Part shown: positions 36,174 to 45,829 of the stretch, piece by piece
How positions within the stretch are numbered: position 1 is the stretch's first letter
Layout: every line of letters starts with the position of its first letter
Assembly (NCBI RefSeq): GCF_001753165.1
Contig: NZ_CP017448.1
Span: 762,462-826,461, forward strand
Reading direction: 5' to 3'
DNA: 64,000 bases
Origin: Acidihalobacter aeolianus
Lineage (GTDB): Bacteria > Pseudomonadota > Gammaproteobacteria > DSM-5130 > Acidihalobacteraceae
Notes under the pieces: generated by a model
What the model was told of the DNA's origin: nothing
Databases searched by the model: none
What the model saw: only the letters and a program-made list of their open reading frames with translations
Position numbers and translations under genes: made by a program

Positions 36174-37487
36174 ATGTCATTTTCCGATCTCGGCCTGTCG
36201 GCCGACGTGCTGCGTGCCGTTACCGAGCAGGGTTACGAAACCCCGACTCCCATCCAGGCGCAGGCCATTCCTGCGGTATTGCGCGGCAAGGACCTGATGG
36301 CCGGCGCGCAGACAGGTACCGGCAAGACGGCCGCTTTTACGCTGCCATTGCTTGACCGCCTGGCGAGCACCGCGCAGGGTGGTCAACGGAGAGTGCGGGC
36401 GTTGATTCTGGCACCCACCCGCGAGTTGGCAGCTCAGGTGCAGGACAGCGTTCGCGTGTATGGTGCCCACTTGCAGTTGCGCAGTCTCGCCGTATTCGGT
36501 GGTGTCGGCATCCAGCCGCAGATCACTGCCTTGCGTCGTGGGGTCGATATTCTGGTGGCAACGCCGGGGCGGCTGCAGGATCACCTGGACCGGGGCAGTG
36601 TCGATCTGTCCAAGGTTGAGATCTTGGTGCTCGACGAGGCTGACCGTATGCTGGACATGGGTTTTTTGCCGGCCATCGAGCGTATCCTGCGCAGTGTGCC
36701 CGCGCGACGCCAGACACTGCTGTTTTCCGCGACCTTCGCCGGCCCGATACGCCAGCTCGCCGGACGTTTTCTGAGCGAGCCCGAGGTTATCGAAGTGGCG
36801 CGCGCCAATGCGACCACCGAGTCGGTGAGTCAGTCGGTGTATCTGGTGGACCACGCGCGCAAGCGCGAGTTGCTGTCCTATTTGATCGGTGCGCGTAATT
36901 GGCGGCAGGTGCTGGTGTTCACACGTACCAAGCGCGGTGCTGACCGTTTAGCTGCCAGCCTGGAAAAGGATGGTCTGACGGCGGCTTCGATTCACGGGGA
37001 CAAGAGTCAGGGTGCCCGTACTCGTGCGCTCAAGGACTTTAAGCGGCAATCTGTACGTGTGCTCGTCGCGACTGACGTAGCTGCACGTGGGTTGGATATT
37101 GACCGGTTGCCTCACGTGGTCAACTACGAACTGCCGGACACCCCGGAGGACTATGTGCATCGCATTGGCCGTACCGGGCGTGGCGGCGAGCGTGGCGAAG
37201 CGATGTCGCTGGTATGTGCCGACGAGTCGGGCCAGTTTCGTGCAATCCAGAGCCTGATCAAGATACCGTTACCGGTGTCCACCGTAGAAGGTTTCGAACC
37301 TGCTGCGCCGTTCGATCCCAATCGCGCTGTAGGCAAACCGCCGATCAGACGCGGTGCAGGTAGCGGTAAGTCTGCCGCCAGCAGCAGACGTCGTCCGGCC
37401 CCCCAAGCATCTCATCCGCGCGGCGATCGTGGGCGCCCGCAGGGGGCGGGTAAACCGGGGTCACGGGCTCGGCAGCGTCGGGCCTAG
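36174..37487 (+). CDS. rhlE: RhlE-type DEAD-box RNA helicase
   Basis: A 437-residue helicase with the phenylalanine of the Q motif (FSDLGLS), [38 protein letters not shown] (characteristic of RhlE), FSATF, ARGLDID and [12 protein letters not shown] basic Gly/Ser/Arg/Pro-rich tail follows from about residue 375. It assists ribosome assembly and RNA decay. GAGGAG precedes ATG 36174 by 6 nt; the earlier start at 36144 has no binding site. Confidence 0.93.
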   Translation: MSFSDLGLSADVLRAVTEQGYETPTPIQAQAIPAVLRGKDLMAGAQTGTGKTAAFTLPLLDRLASTAQGGQRRVRALILAPTRELAAQVQDSVRVYGAHLQLRSLAVFGGVGIQPQITALRRGVDILVATPGRLQDHLDRGSVDLSKVEILVLDEADRMLDMGFLPAIERILRSVPARRQTLLFSATFAGPIRQLAGRFLSEPEVIEVARANATTESVSQSVYLVDHARKRELLSYLIGARNWRQVLVFTRTKRGADRLAASLEKDGLTAASIHGDKSQGARTRALKDFKRQSVRVLVATDVAARGLDIDRLPHVVNYELPDTPEDYVHRIGRTGRGGERGEAMSLVCADESGQFRAIQSLIKIPLPVSTVEGFEPAAPFDPNRAVGKPPIRRGAGSGKSAASSRRRPAPQASHPRGDRGRPQGAGKPGSRARQRRA

Positions 37488-37545
37488 GCAGACGGAACTG
37501 TCTGCGGCAGCATTAGCGCACCGGTCCATGTTTGGGACGGTGCGC
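37488..37545 (+). terminator. Two hairpins after rhlE
   Basis: GCAGAC-GGAACT-GTCTGC begins at the stop codon (37488-37505). A larger hairpin with GCGCACCG / CGGTGCGC arms follows at 37516-37545. Neither has a T-tract, so they may be transcript-stabilising or Rho-linked rather than intrinsic terminators. Confidence 0.4.
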
Positions 37546-37562
37546 ACGCAGGCGGAATGGCC

Positions 37563-38636
37563 ATGAGAACGTTTAGATGTAGTTGCGGAAACCAGCTCTA
37601 TTTCGAAAATACCCGCTGCCTTGTCTGCGGGAAAAAACTTGGTTTTCTGCCCAATCTCGGCCTGATGTCAGCGCTGGCGCCCGCTACCGAGAATCTCTGG
37701 AAACCCGAATGCACTGAAGACGCTCGGCTGCGCTACAGGATGTGCCGGAATTATTCGGTCGAGACCGTGTGTAATTGGATGGTTCCGGCCGGTGACCCCG
37801 ATCCGTACTGCCATGCGTGTCGGCTCAACCAGGCTATCCCGAATCTGGCGAAGCCGAACAACCGTCAGGCTTGGCTGCGCATCGAGAAGGCCAAGCGCCG
37901 CCTGATCTATACCTTGGATCGTCTGCATCTCCCGGTGATCGGCAAGTCACAAGATCCCCAGAAAGGGCTGGCATTTGCCTTTCTGGAGGACAGTGACGAC
38001 AGCCTTGAATTCAACGATGAGGGCGGCAGCGGACGCGTGTTCACCGGGCACCTCGAAGGCACGATCACAATCAACCTGGCTGAGGCCGATCCCAGCACCC
38101 GCGAGCGGGTGCGCGAGGCGATGAACGAGCAGTATCGGACCCTGTTGGGGCATTTCCGCCATGAAAGCGGTCACTATTACTGGTATCGGTTGATCGATCG
38201 CAGCCCCTGGGTCGACGAATTCCGCGCCCTATTCGGCGACGAGCGTGCCGATTATGCGGCTTCGCTGGCGAAATACTATGCCGCCGGGCCGCCATTGAAC
38301 TGGTCAAGCCGGCACGTGAGCGCGTATGCAGGTGCGCACCCCTGGGAGGACTGGGCGGAAACCTGGGCGCATTATCTGCATCTGGTCGACACGCTGGAAA
38401 TGGCTGGAGATTATGAGCTGGCGGTACATGGCCGGCCCATGCGTACTCTGGATGCTGCGCGTGAGGAAACGGCCGATCTGGATGGCCTGCTGGCGGACTG
38501 GCACCATCTGACCCAGGCGCTCAATTCCCTCAACCGCTGCATGGGGCAGCCGGATGCCTATCCCTTCGCGCTGACCGGGCTTGCGGTGGAGAAAATCCGT
38601 CTGGTGCATCGGGTCATCATGGCCTCGGTAGTCTAG
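37563..38636 (+). CDS. Putative zinc-binding metallopeptidase with N-terminal zinc ribbon
   Basis: A 357-residue protein. The N-terminal zinc ribbon has CSCGN and CLVCGKK, with further cysteine pairs near 60-95 (CRN, CHAC). The C-terminal domain carries HESGH at about residues 200-204 within FRHESGHYYW, and EDWAETWAHYLH about 80 residues later, as in the family of predicted HExxH-type peptidases COG4307. The ATG at 37563 has AGGCGG 7 nt upstream and gives the family-like MRTF start; ATG 37557 is an alternative. Its stop shares the palindrome CTAG with the stop of the convergent Anbu gene, placing it at the edge of the proteolysis island. Confidence 0.85.
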   Translation: MRTFRCSCGNQLYFENTRCLVCGKKLGFLPNLGLMSALAPATENLWKPECTEDARLRYRMCRNYSVETVCNWMVPAGDPDPYCHACRLNQAIPNLAKPNNRQAWLRIEKAKRRLIYTLDRLHLPVIGKSQDPQKGLAFAFLEDSDDSLEFNDEGGSGRVFTGHLEGTITINLAEADPSTRERVREAMNEQYRTLLGHFRHESGHYYWYRLIDRSPWVDEFRALFGDERADYAASLAKYYAAGPPLNWSSRHVSAYAGAHPWEDWAETWAHYLHLVDTLEMAGDYELAVHGRPMRTLDAAREETADLDGLLADWHHLTQALNSLNRCMGQPDAYPFALTGLAVEKIRLVHRVIMASVV

Positions 38637-39379
38637 TGGTGATGCAGCTCGGTTTCCCAGTCGAACTGGGGCAGGGCGTTAATGCCGTCCATCAAAGTCT
38701 TGTTCCATATCTGTTGTACGTCCACGTATAGCGGGTCGTCCACGTCGAGCAGCATGCGGTGCTCCAGATGGAGGCTGCCAGTCTCGTAGATCGCAAGCTC
38801 GAAGGGTGCGCCCACGGAGACGTTGCTGCGCATGGTCGAGTCCAGCGAGACCAGCGAACAGCGCGCGGCATCGCCTAGCGACGTTTCCGGGCGCACCACG
38901 CGGTCGAGGATCGGTTTGCCGTATTTGATCTCGCCGATCTGAAGATAGGGTTTGGAGGGCGGGGCTGAAATGTAGTTGCCTTCCGGATAGATCAGCAGCA
39001 GTTCGTGTGCCTGGGTGCCGATCTGGCCGCCAAGAATGAACGTGGTTTCCAGGTTCACTCCACTGCGCTGGCCGGCGCCGGAATGATGCCGTTGTACCTC
39101 GCAGTTCAGATTCCCGATATAGTCGGCGGCCTCGAAGAGATGTGTTACGGTGTTGAGGCTGAGCTTTGCCTTGCGCTCGATATCGCGCTCGATCAGGTTG
39201 ATCACAGCCTGCGTGGTCGCCAGGTTGCCGGCGCTCAGCAAGACGAAACACCGCTCGCCTGGCATGTCGAATGCATACATTTTGGAATAGGTGTTGATGT
39301 GGTCCATGCCGGCGTTGGTGCGGCTGTCCGACGCGAAAACCATTCCGGAGTTGACCTTGATCGCGAGACAGTACGTCAT
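38633..39379 (-). CDS. Anbu-type proteasome-related peptidase
   Basis: A 248-residue N-terminal-nucleophile hydrolase of the Anbu group, related to HslV and proteasome beta subunits. After removal of the initiator Met the N-terminal Thr becomes the nucleophile (MTYCLAIKV). The supporting Asp (position 18) and Lys (position 33) are present. No propeptide is expected from the chosen start, which is an ATG preceded by AGGA; the longer upstream frame has no family match. Anbu proteins form ring-like assemblies. Genes divergent from it (ATP-grasp, alpha-E, transglutaminase-DUF2126) are its usual partners. Confidence 0.93.
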   Translation of the reverse strand: MTYCLAIKVNSGMVFASDSRTNAGMDHINTYSKMYAFDMPGERCFVLLSAGNLATTQAVINLIERDIERKAKLSLNTVTHLFEAADYIGNLNCEVQRHHSGAGQRSGVNLETTFILGGQIGTQAHELLLIYPEGNYISAPPSKPYLQIGEIKYGKPILDRVVRPETSLGDAARCSLVSLDSTMRSNVSVGAPFELAIYETGSLHLEHRMLLDVDDPLYVDVQQIWNKTLMDGINALPQFDWETELHHH

Positions 39380-39572
39380 GGTTGGATATCCTTCGACAGG
39401 CACGGGCGATGCGTCATTCGCGACCGACTCAGCTACATCTCCGCCCGCGCACTTTTTTGGTGCAATTGTGGCCGCAGCGTCGTGACGCCCGGTCCCGTGG
39501 CCAAGGACGGATTTGGCCAAAAGGGATGGCGGGGAGTGGTCACCGACGCATCATCTCACAGGGAGGGCGTGC

Positions 39573-41027
39573 ATGGCGATTGATTGGCGGCAGTATCAGG
39601 CAGAGGGTTTTTTCGACGAACTGATCGCCTCTCCAGGTAAGCCTCGGCATGCAGCGGGTGAACTCTGCCGCTTCCTGGGCGCACTGAATGACCAGGAGCT
39701 CGCTCACTACCGCAGTGCGGCTGAACTGGCTATCCGCACGATGGGGATCACCTTTACAGTCTACTCGGAAGGCGACGGTTCGATCGATCGGGCCTGGCCC
39801 TTCGATGTCGTGCCGCGCATCATCGCGCGTTCGGAATGGGAGCAGATCGAACGCGGCCTGAAGCAGCGTGTGCAGGCGCTCAATCTGTTCATCGACGACC
39901 TGTATCATCGCCAACGCATCCTCAAGGACGGCGTGGTACCGCGCGAGCTGATTGCCAACTCACGCGATTTCCGCGAGCAGTGCATGGGGATCAACCCGCC
40001 ACATGGCATCTGGGCCCACATCTGCGGCTCCGACCTCGTGCGCGACAAGGACGGCACGGTCTACGTGCTGGAAGACAACCTGCGCGTCCCCTCCGGCGTG
40101 TCCTACATGCTCGAGAACCGGCAGGTGATGAAGCGCGTGTTTCCGGATCTGTTCGAGAACTACAGCATCCTGCCGGTGGACGACTATCCGGCGCAGCTGT
40201 TCGACTGCCTGAGTGCATTGTCGCGGCGGCGCTCCAAGCGCCCTGAGGTGGTGGTGCTGACACCCGGCATCTACAACTCGGCCTACTTCGAGCATGCCTA
40301 TCTGGCACAACAGATGGGGGCCGAGCTGGTCGAGGGCTCGGACCTCGTCGTCGGCGACGACGACTGTGTGTACATGCGTACGATCGAGGGACTGTCCCGG
40401 GTCGACGTGATCTACCGCCGCATCGATGACCTGTTCCTGGACCCGGAGGTCTTCCGCGAGGACTCGCAACTGGGTGTTCCGGGGTTGATGCGCGCCTGGC
40501 GCAAGGGCAACGTGGCACTGGCCAACGCACCGGGCTCCGGGGTCGCGGACGACAAGGTGATCTACACCTACGTCCCCAAGATCATCCGGTATTACCTGGA
40601 TCAGGATCCGATTCTGCCCAACGTCCCGTCATATCTATGTGTGAACAAGGACGAGCGCGAATACGTGCTGGCGAATCTAGACAAACTGGTGGTCAAACCG
40701 GCCAACGAATCCGGTGGCTACGGCATGCTGATCGGCCCTGCCGCCAGTCGCAAGGAACGCGAAGCCTTCGCCGACCTGATCCGTCGTCAGCCCCGCAACT
40801 ACATGGCCCAGCCGATGCTCAGCCTGTCGACCGCGCCGACCTTGATCGACAGTCATGCCGAGCCTCGCCATCTCGATTTGCGGCCGTTCATCCTGTCCGG
40901 GAAAAAGACCTATGTGACGACCGGTGGTTTGACCCGTGTGGCCTTGCGCAAGGGCTCCACCGTAGTGAACTCGTCTCAGGGCGGGGGCAGCAAGGACACC
41001 TGGATCGTCGACGTGGAGGGCAATTGA
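39573..41027 (+). CDS. Circularly permuted ATP-grasp protein (COG2308)
   Basis: A 484-residue protein of the circularly permuted ATP-grasp type, with DUF404/DUF407-like regions. Recognisable parts are FIDDLYHRQRILKDG, NSRDFREQCMGI, VLEDNLRVPSGVSYMLENR and, towards the end, KPANESGGYGML and HLDLRPF. The family is predicted to ligate amino acids or peptides. GGGAGGG precedes ATG 39573; codons upstream to 39513 lie in the divergent Anbu leader. It is followed after 3 nt by the alpha-E gene. Confidence 0.92.
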   Translation: MAIDWRQYQAEGFFDELIASPGKPRHAAGELCRFLGALNDQELAHYRSAAELAIRTMGITFTVYSEGDGSIDRAWPFDVVPRIIARSEWEQIERGLKQRVQALNLFIDDLYHRQRILKDGVVPRELIANSRDFREQCMGINPPHGIWAHICGSDLVRDKDGTVYVLEDNLRVPSGVSYMLENRQVMKRVFPDLFENYSILPVDDYPAQLFDCLSALSRRRSKRPEVVVLTPGIYNSAYFEHAYLAQQMGAELVEGSDLVVGDDDCVYMRTIEGLSRVDVIYRRIDDLFLDPEVFREDSQLGVPGLMRAWRKGNVALANAPGSGVADDKVIYTYVPKIIRYYLDQDPILPNVPSYLCVNKDEREYVLANLDKLVVKPANESGGYGMLIGPAASRKEREAFADLIRRQPRNYMAQPMLSLSTAPTLIDSHAEPRHLDLRPFILSGKKTYVTTGGLTRVALRKGSTVVNSSQGGGSKDTWIVDVEGN

Positions 41028-41030
41028 GCC

Positions 41031-42026
41031 ATGCTGTCGCGGGTTGCTGAACGGATTTACTGGATGGGGCGCTATCTCGAGCGGGCCGAGAACACGGCAC
41101 GTCTGATCAACGTCAACACGTTGTTGTTGCTGGATCTACCAAAGGGTGTGTCCTTGGGCTGGCAGCCATTGGTCGATATTATGGGGAGTACCGAGCAGTT
41201 TGCCGAGCATTTCACCGAGGCTTCCGAACGCAACGTAGTGCGTTTTCTGATTGCCGACGAGAAAAACCCGGCCTCCTTGCTGAGCTCGCTCAAGTTCGCG
41301 CGCGAAAATGCGAGGACCGTTCGCGATACGTTGCCGGGAGAGGGCTGGGAGCGGATCAACGACCTGTTTCTCAAGGCCAAGGCCGATTTGCCTTCCGGGT
41401 TGGCGCGCGGGCGGCGTTACGACAACCTGGTCGAGGCGATCGCAGCCTGCCAGCAGATCACCGGCATGCTGGCCGGCACCATGCTGCACAATGAGGGCTA
41501 CGATTTTCTGCGCATTGGTCGCAACTTGGAGCGCGCCGACATGACTACCCGCATCATCGACGTGCGCACGGCCTATGTCGGCACCAGCGTACCTGGGGTG
41601 GAGCTGGAGCCATTCCTGCACGCGCAATGGCTTTCGCTGCTACGCTCGATTTCCGCCTACCAAGCCTATTGGCTCAAGGTTCAGGCGCCGGTACGCCGCC
41701 AGGAAGTACTCGAATTCCTGTTCAAGGAACGCCAGTTTCCACGCTCGGTGCTGCATTGCATCGGCGAGGTTGCCGGTGCCATTGAACGGTTGCCGCGTAA
41801 TGTGGTGCCGCTCACCACTGCCGGGAAGCTGGCCGCTCATCTCGACAAACGCAGGGTGAGTCGCATGGACGACGCGGCGGTACATGCTTTTGTTGATCGT
41901 CTGCAGCTCAAACTGAGTCAATTGCACGAATCCATCGCCGCCACCTATTTCCAATTTGCGACGATGGATGCACGGCTGCGCAGTGGACGCAAGCGTAAAT
42001 CTGCAGCTGCCACTGCAGGAAACTGA
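41031..42026 (+). CDS. Alpha-E domain protein (COG2307)
   Basis: A 331-residue all-helical protein. It opens with LSRVAERIYWMGRYLERAENTARL, the family hallmark, and repeats a similar pattern (FLRIGRNLERADMTTRI) near residue 160, as expected for the duplicated helical fold. No enzyme motif is visible; the family always travels with COG2308 ATP-grasp proteins and probably serves as partner. GGAGGG lies upstream of the ATG, overlapping the end of the preceding gene. Confidence 0.92.
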   Translation: MLSRVAERIYWMGRYLERAENTARLINVNTLLLLDLPKGVSLGWQPLVDIMGSTEQFAEHFTEASERNVVRFLIADEKNPASLLSSLKFARENARTVRDTLPGEGWERINDLFLKAKADLPSGLARGRRYDNLVEAIAACQQITGMLAGTMLHNEGYDFLRIGRNLERADMTTRIIDVRTAYVGTSVPGVELEPFLHAQWLSLLRSISAYQAYWLKVQAPVRRQEVLEFLFKERQFPRSVLHCIGEVAGAIERLPRNVVPLTTAGKLAAHLDKRRVSRMDDAAVHAFVDRLQLKLSQLHESIAATYFQFATMDARLRSGRKRKSAAATAGN

Positions 42027-42086
42027 AACCTCAACGGCGGCACCTGTCCGCGCCCGCGTACCTGACCTCTCTAGGAGCTTCGCCCG

Positions 42087-45000
42087 ATGGCTATTCGCGT
42101 AGCGATCCACCATCACACGGAATATCTCTACGATCGCCCGGTTGCGCTGACCCCGCATCTGGTCCGCCTGCGCCCGGCGACCCATACGCGCACTCCGGTC
42201 TTGAGCTATTCCCTCAAGGTCGATCCTCCCGATCATTTCATCAATTGGCAACAGGATCCCTTCGGCAATTTCCAGGCTCGTCTGGTGTTCCCGCACAAGA
42301 CGCGGCGTTTGGCGGTGACGGTCGAACTGGTCGCCGAGATGACTGTGATCAATCCCTTCGATTTCTTTCTGGAATCCTATGCCGAACACTGGCCGTTCGA
42401 TTACGCGCCGGACCTCGACAAGGCGCTCGCGCCTTACTGCGAGTGCGATGAAACGGGCCCTCTGCTGCAGGAGTGGCTGGCACAGGTGCCGCGTGAGAAA
42501 GCGCGCACCGTGGATTTCCTGGTCGCCCTGAATCAGCGGTTGCAGGGGGACATCGAATATCTGGTACGTATGGAGCCGGGCGTGCAGACCTGCGAGGAGA
42601 CCCTCGAAAGGCGCAGTGGATCGTGTCGCGATTCGGCCTGGTTGCTGGTGCAGATCCTGCGTCATCTGGGTCTTGCTGCGCGCTTCGTGTCCGGTTATCT
42701 GGTGCAGCTGACCGCGGACGTCAAGCCCCTGGATGGGCCTGCCGGACCGACGGAGGACTTCACCGATCTGCACGCCTGGGCCGAAGTCTACGTGCCCGGC
42801 GCCGGTTGGGTAGGCCTCGATCCCACCTCCGGACTGTTCGCGGGCGAAGGCCACATCCCGCTCGCATGTACGCCGTCGCCGGCGGATGCCGCGCCGTTGA
42901 CCGGGGCCAGCGATCCCTGCGAGGTCGAATTCGGCTACCGCAACGAGGTGGTGCGCATCCACGAAGACCCGCGGGTGACGTTGCCCTATACCGATGCCCA
43001 GTGGGCGGAGGTGATGGCGCTCGGTCATGCGGTCGATGAGGATCTGACCCAGGGCGATGTCAGGCTGACCCTGGGCGGAGAGCCGACCTTCGTGTCGGTG
43101 GACGACATGGACGACGCGCAGTGGAATACGGCGGCGCTGGGCGAGCAAAAACGGGATCTGGCCGATGCGCTGTTCCGCCGACTGCGCGCACGCTTCGCGC
43201 CCGGCGGTTTGCTGCATCGGGGGCAGGGCAAGTGGTACCCGGGCGAGCCGCTGCCGCGCTGGGCGCTGACCTGCGTCTGGCGTCGCGATGGTCAGGCTCT
43301 GTGGCGGGATGCCCGCTGGCTGGCCGACGAGGATGCACCGGGCGAGGCCGATGCGGCTACGGCCGAGCGTTTTGCCGAACGTCTGGCCCACCGTCTCGGC
43401 CTGGGTACGGAGTATCTGATCGCCGGATACGAGGATGCCTATCACTACCTGCACGCGGAACAGCAGCTGCCGGATAATCTCGATCCGTTGGCGGCCGATC
43501 TCGATGATCCGCTCGAGCGCCGCCGCCTGGCTGCGATCCTGTCTCGCGGTCTTGGCACTCCGGCAGGTTATGCGCTGCCCTTGCGCTGGGCGGAGTCCGA
43601 CGGGCACTGGCGCTCGTCGCGCTGGCGCTTCCGTGGCGAAACGATGTACCTGCTACCCGGCGATTCGCCGATGGGGTATCGCCTGCCTCTCAACGCCTTG
43701 CCTTGGGTCGAGCCGACGCGACGGGCCCTGCCGCCGACCCGCGATCCTTTCGCCCCGGAGACGGGTTTCGGGCAAAGCATGGGCGAAGTGGCGAGGCGTT
43801 ACGATCTGGAAGGCGAACACGTTCCTCCGATAGCTGCCGAGCCATCATTCGCGGATGTGGACGAGTGGGCTGCAGGTGGCGGTCCCGTGGCCCACACGGC
43901 ACTGTGCGTCGAGGCCCGCGATGGCCGCGTTTATCTCTTCCTGCCCCCGTTGAGTCATGCGGAGCACTTCCTCGATTTGATCGCCGCGGTCGAAGACGTG
44001 GCCGCTGAACTCCAGCAGCCGGTGATCCTGGAAGGTTACGAGCCACCTGAAGACTCCCGTCTTCAGCGGTTCAAGCTCACTCCCGATCCCGGTGTTATCG
44101 AGGTCAATATCCATCCGGCTGCTAGCTGGGATGAGCTGGTGGAGATGACCACGGCACTTTACGAGGAGGCGTTTCGAACCCGCCTGGGTACCGAAAAATT
44201 CATGCTCGACGGACGTCACACGGGTACCGGGGGCGGCAACCACGTGACCCTGGGCGGCCCCGCACCCGCAGACAGTCCGTTGCTGCGCCGCCCGCAATTG
44301 CTGAGCAGCCTGCTGATCTATTGGCAGCATCACCCGGCGCTGTCGTATCTCTTCTCAGGGATGTTCATCGGCCCGACCAGCCAGGCGCCGCGTGTCGACG
44401 AGGCGCGCGACGACGCGCTCTACGAACTCGAGATCGCGTTGCAGCAAATGCCGCCCGGCGAAACGCCTGCGCCTTGGCTGGTCGATCGGTTGCTGCGCAA
44501 TCTGTTGACCGACGTGACCGGCAACACGCATCGCTCGGAGTTCTGCATCGACAAGCTATATTCGCCCTCCGGTACGGCCGGCCGTCTGGGACTGCTCGAA
44601 TTTCGCGGTTTCGAGATGCCCCCGCATTCGCGCATGAGTCTGGTGCAGATGCTGCTGCTAAGGGCCCTGGTCGCGCGGTTCTGGGAACACCCCTACCTGC
44701 ATCGACCGCAGCGCTGGGGCACGGCATTGCACGACCGATTCATGTTGCCGCATTTCGTCTGGGCCGATCTCAAGCAGGTGATCGAGGATCTGCGGAGCTG
44801 GGGCTATACCTTCGATTTGCAGTGGTTTGCGCCGTTTCTGGAATTCCGCTTCCCGCACTACGGCACGGTGCACTGGAACGGTATCGGAATGGAACTGCGC
44901 AGCGCGCTGGAACCGTGGCACGTGTTGGGTGAGGAAGTGACCGCGACGGGTACGGCGCGCTATGTGGATTCGTCGGTCGAGCGTGTGCAGATTCGGGTGA

Positions 45001-45395
45001 CAGGGTTGCCCGACACGCGCTATCGGGTTGCCTGCAATGGCCGGCAGGTGCCGCTGACCCCGACCGGGGTGCCTGGCGAATATGTCGCAGGGGTGCGCTT
45101 CAAGGCCTGGCAGCCGCCTTCAGGGCTGCATCCGACGATACCGCGACAGGTGCCTCTGGTGTTCGATCTCGTCGACGATTACAACGCGCATGCGGTGGCC
45201 GGATGCACCTACCACGTGGCTCATCCCGGCGGCCGCAACTACGATCGCTATCCGGTCAATGCCAACGAAGCAGAGGCACGCCGCATGGCCCGATTCCGCG
45301 CGGAGGGTCACACCCCCGGAGGGAGCGTCCTATCACGCGAAGAACCTAATCCGTATTTTCCCACGACGCTGGATTTGCGTTACGCCCCCGATTGA
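42087..45395 (+). CDS. Transglutaminase-like domain fused to DUF2126 predicted amidoligase
   Basis: A 1,102-residue two-enzyme fusion. Residues 1-80 are a bacterial transglutaminase N-terminal domain. Residues about 150-260 form the papain-like transglutaminase core with Cys180 (RSGSCRDSAW), His229 (DLHAWAEVYV) and Asp245 (GLDPTSG). From about 290 to 1100 is DUF2126, a predicted glutamine-synthetase-like carboxylate-amine ligase, with LGGEPTFVS, GQGKWYPGE, DGRHTGTGGGNHVTLG and NTHRSEFCIDK. One protein can thus be predicted to both hydrolyse and form amide bonds. AGGAG lies 9 nt before ATG. It is the third gene in the unit beginning at 39573. Confidence 0.92.
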   Translation: MAIRVAIHHHTEYLYDRPVALTPHLVRLRPATHTRTPVLSYSLKVDPPDHFINWQQDPFGNFQARLVFPHKTRRLAVTVELVAEMTVINPFDFFLESYAEHWPFDYAPDLDKALAPYCECDETGPLLQEWLAQVPREKARTVDFLVALNQRLQGDIEYLVRMEPGVQTCEETLERRSGSCRDSAWLLVQILRHLGLAARFVSGYLVQLTADVKPLDGPAGPTEDFTDLHAWAEVYVPGAGWVGLDPTSGLFAGEGHIPLACTPSPADAAPLTGASDPCEVEFGYRNEVVRIHEDPRVTLPYTDAQWAEVMALGHAVDEDLTQGDVRLTLGGEPTFVSVDDMDDAQWNTAALGEQKRDLADALFRRLRARFAPGGLLHRGQGKWYPGEPLPRWALTCVWRRDGQALWRDARWLADEDAPGEADAATAERFAERLAHRLGLGTEYLIAGYEDAYHYLHAEQQLPDNLDPLAADLDDPLERRRLAAILSRGLGTPAGYALPLRWAESDGHWRSSRWRFRGETMYLLPGDSPMGYRLPLNALPWVEPTRRALPPTRDPFAPETGFGQSMGEVARRYDLEGEHVPPIAAEPSFADVDEWAAGGGPVAHTALCVEARDGRVYLFLPPLSHAEHFLDLIAAVEDVAAELQQPVILEGYEPPEDSRLQRFKLTPDPGVIEVNIHPAASWDELVEMTTALYEEAFRTRLGTEKFMLDGRHTGTGGGNHVTLGGPAPADSPLLRRPQLLSSLLIYWQHHPALSYLFSGMFIGPTSQAPRVDEARDDALYELEIALQQMPPGETPAPWLVDRLLRNLLTDVTGNTHRSEFCIDKLYSPSGTAGRLGLLEFRGFEMPPHSRMSLVQMLLLRALVARFWEHPYLHRPQRWGTALHDRFMLPHFVWADLKQVIEDLRSWGYTFDLQWFAPFLEFRFPHYGTVHWNGIGMELRSALEPWHVLGEEVTATGTARYVDSSVERVQIRVTGLPDTRYRVACNGRQVPLTPTGVPGEYVAGVRFKAWQPPSGLHPTIPRQVPLVFDLVDDYNAHAVAGCTYHVAHPGGRNYDRYPVNANEAEARRMARFRAEGHTPGGSVLSREEPNPYFPTTLDLRYAPD

Positions 45396-45412
45396 ATCGC
45401 GCTGGCTGGTTT

Positions 45413-45829
45413 TCAGTCTTCGTCTTCGTCCCAGTCGTCGTCTGTGTCATCTTCGTCGTCTGAGTCGATGTCCGCATCGGCGCTACTGGTTAACAACTCG
45501 TCCAGCAGTTCTTCTGGTTCGTCGGAAGAAGATTGCGACGTTGCAAACCCGCGTTCCGCAACCGTCTGGGCGCGGCTGACGCGTGGGCGAAACTCCTTGC
45601 GCGCGTTGTTGAACGCGGACTTCAGTGTCCCGAGGTCGGCCTCGCCGTCCTGCAGTTCGCGCAGCTTCGCATCTACGATCTCGCGCTTATACTCAAGGAA
45701 GCTATTGCGCGCCAGATTGAACAGGTACATGGTATCCGGCTTGCCTGTATTCAGACGTTGATCCAGTACTACGGGTGTGCTCTTGGCGCCCGCTTCCAAG
45801 TAGCCGAACCATATTGGATTTTCGCTCAT
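45413..45829 (-). CDS. Small acidic protein of unknown function
   Basis: A 138-residue protein. Residues 1-90 look folded and partly helical (IVDAKLRELQDGEADLGTLK) with many charged residues. From about 100 onwards the tail is almost only Asp, Glu and Ser (SDDEDDTDDDWDEDED). No membrane segment, signal peptide or known motif is seen. Codon use matches its neighbours and the frame ends 17 nt from the convergent transglutaminase gene, so it is likely real. A role in binding cations or basic proteins is conceivable but unsupported. Confidence 0.65.
   Translation of the reverse strand: MSENPIWFGYLEAGAKSTPVVLDQRLNTGKPDTMYLFNLARNSFLEYKREIVDAKLRELQDGEADLGTLKSAFNNARKEFRPRVSRAQTVAERGFATSQSSSDEPEELLDELLTSSADADIDSDDEDDTDDDWDEDED

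Noticed and set aside
41640-43607. A 655-codon minus-strand open frame across the alpha-E and transglutaminase genes
   Set aside because: Both opposite genes have clear family motifs; the antisense frame has no recognisable motif and shadow-like composition.
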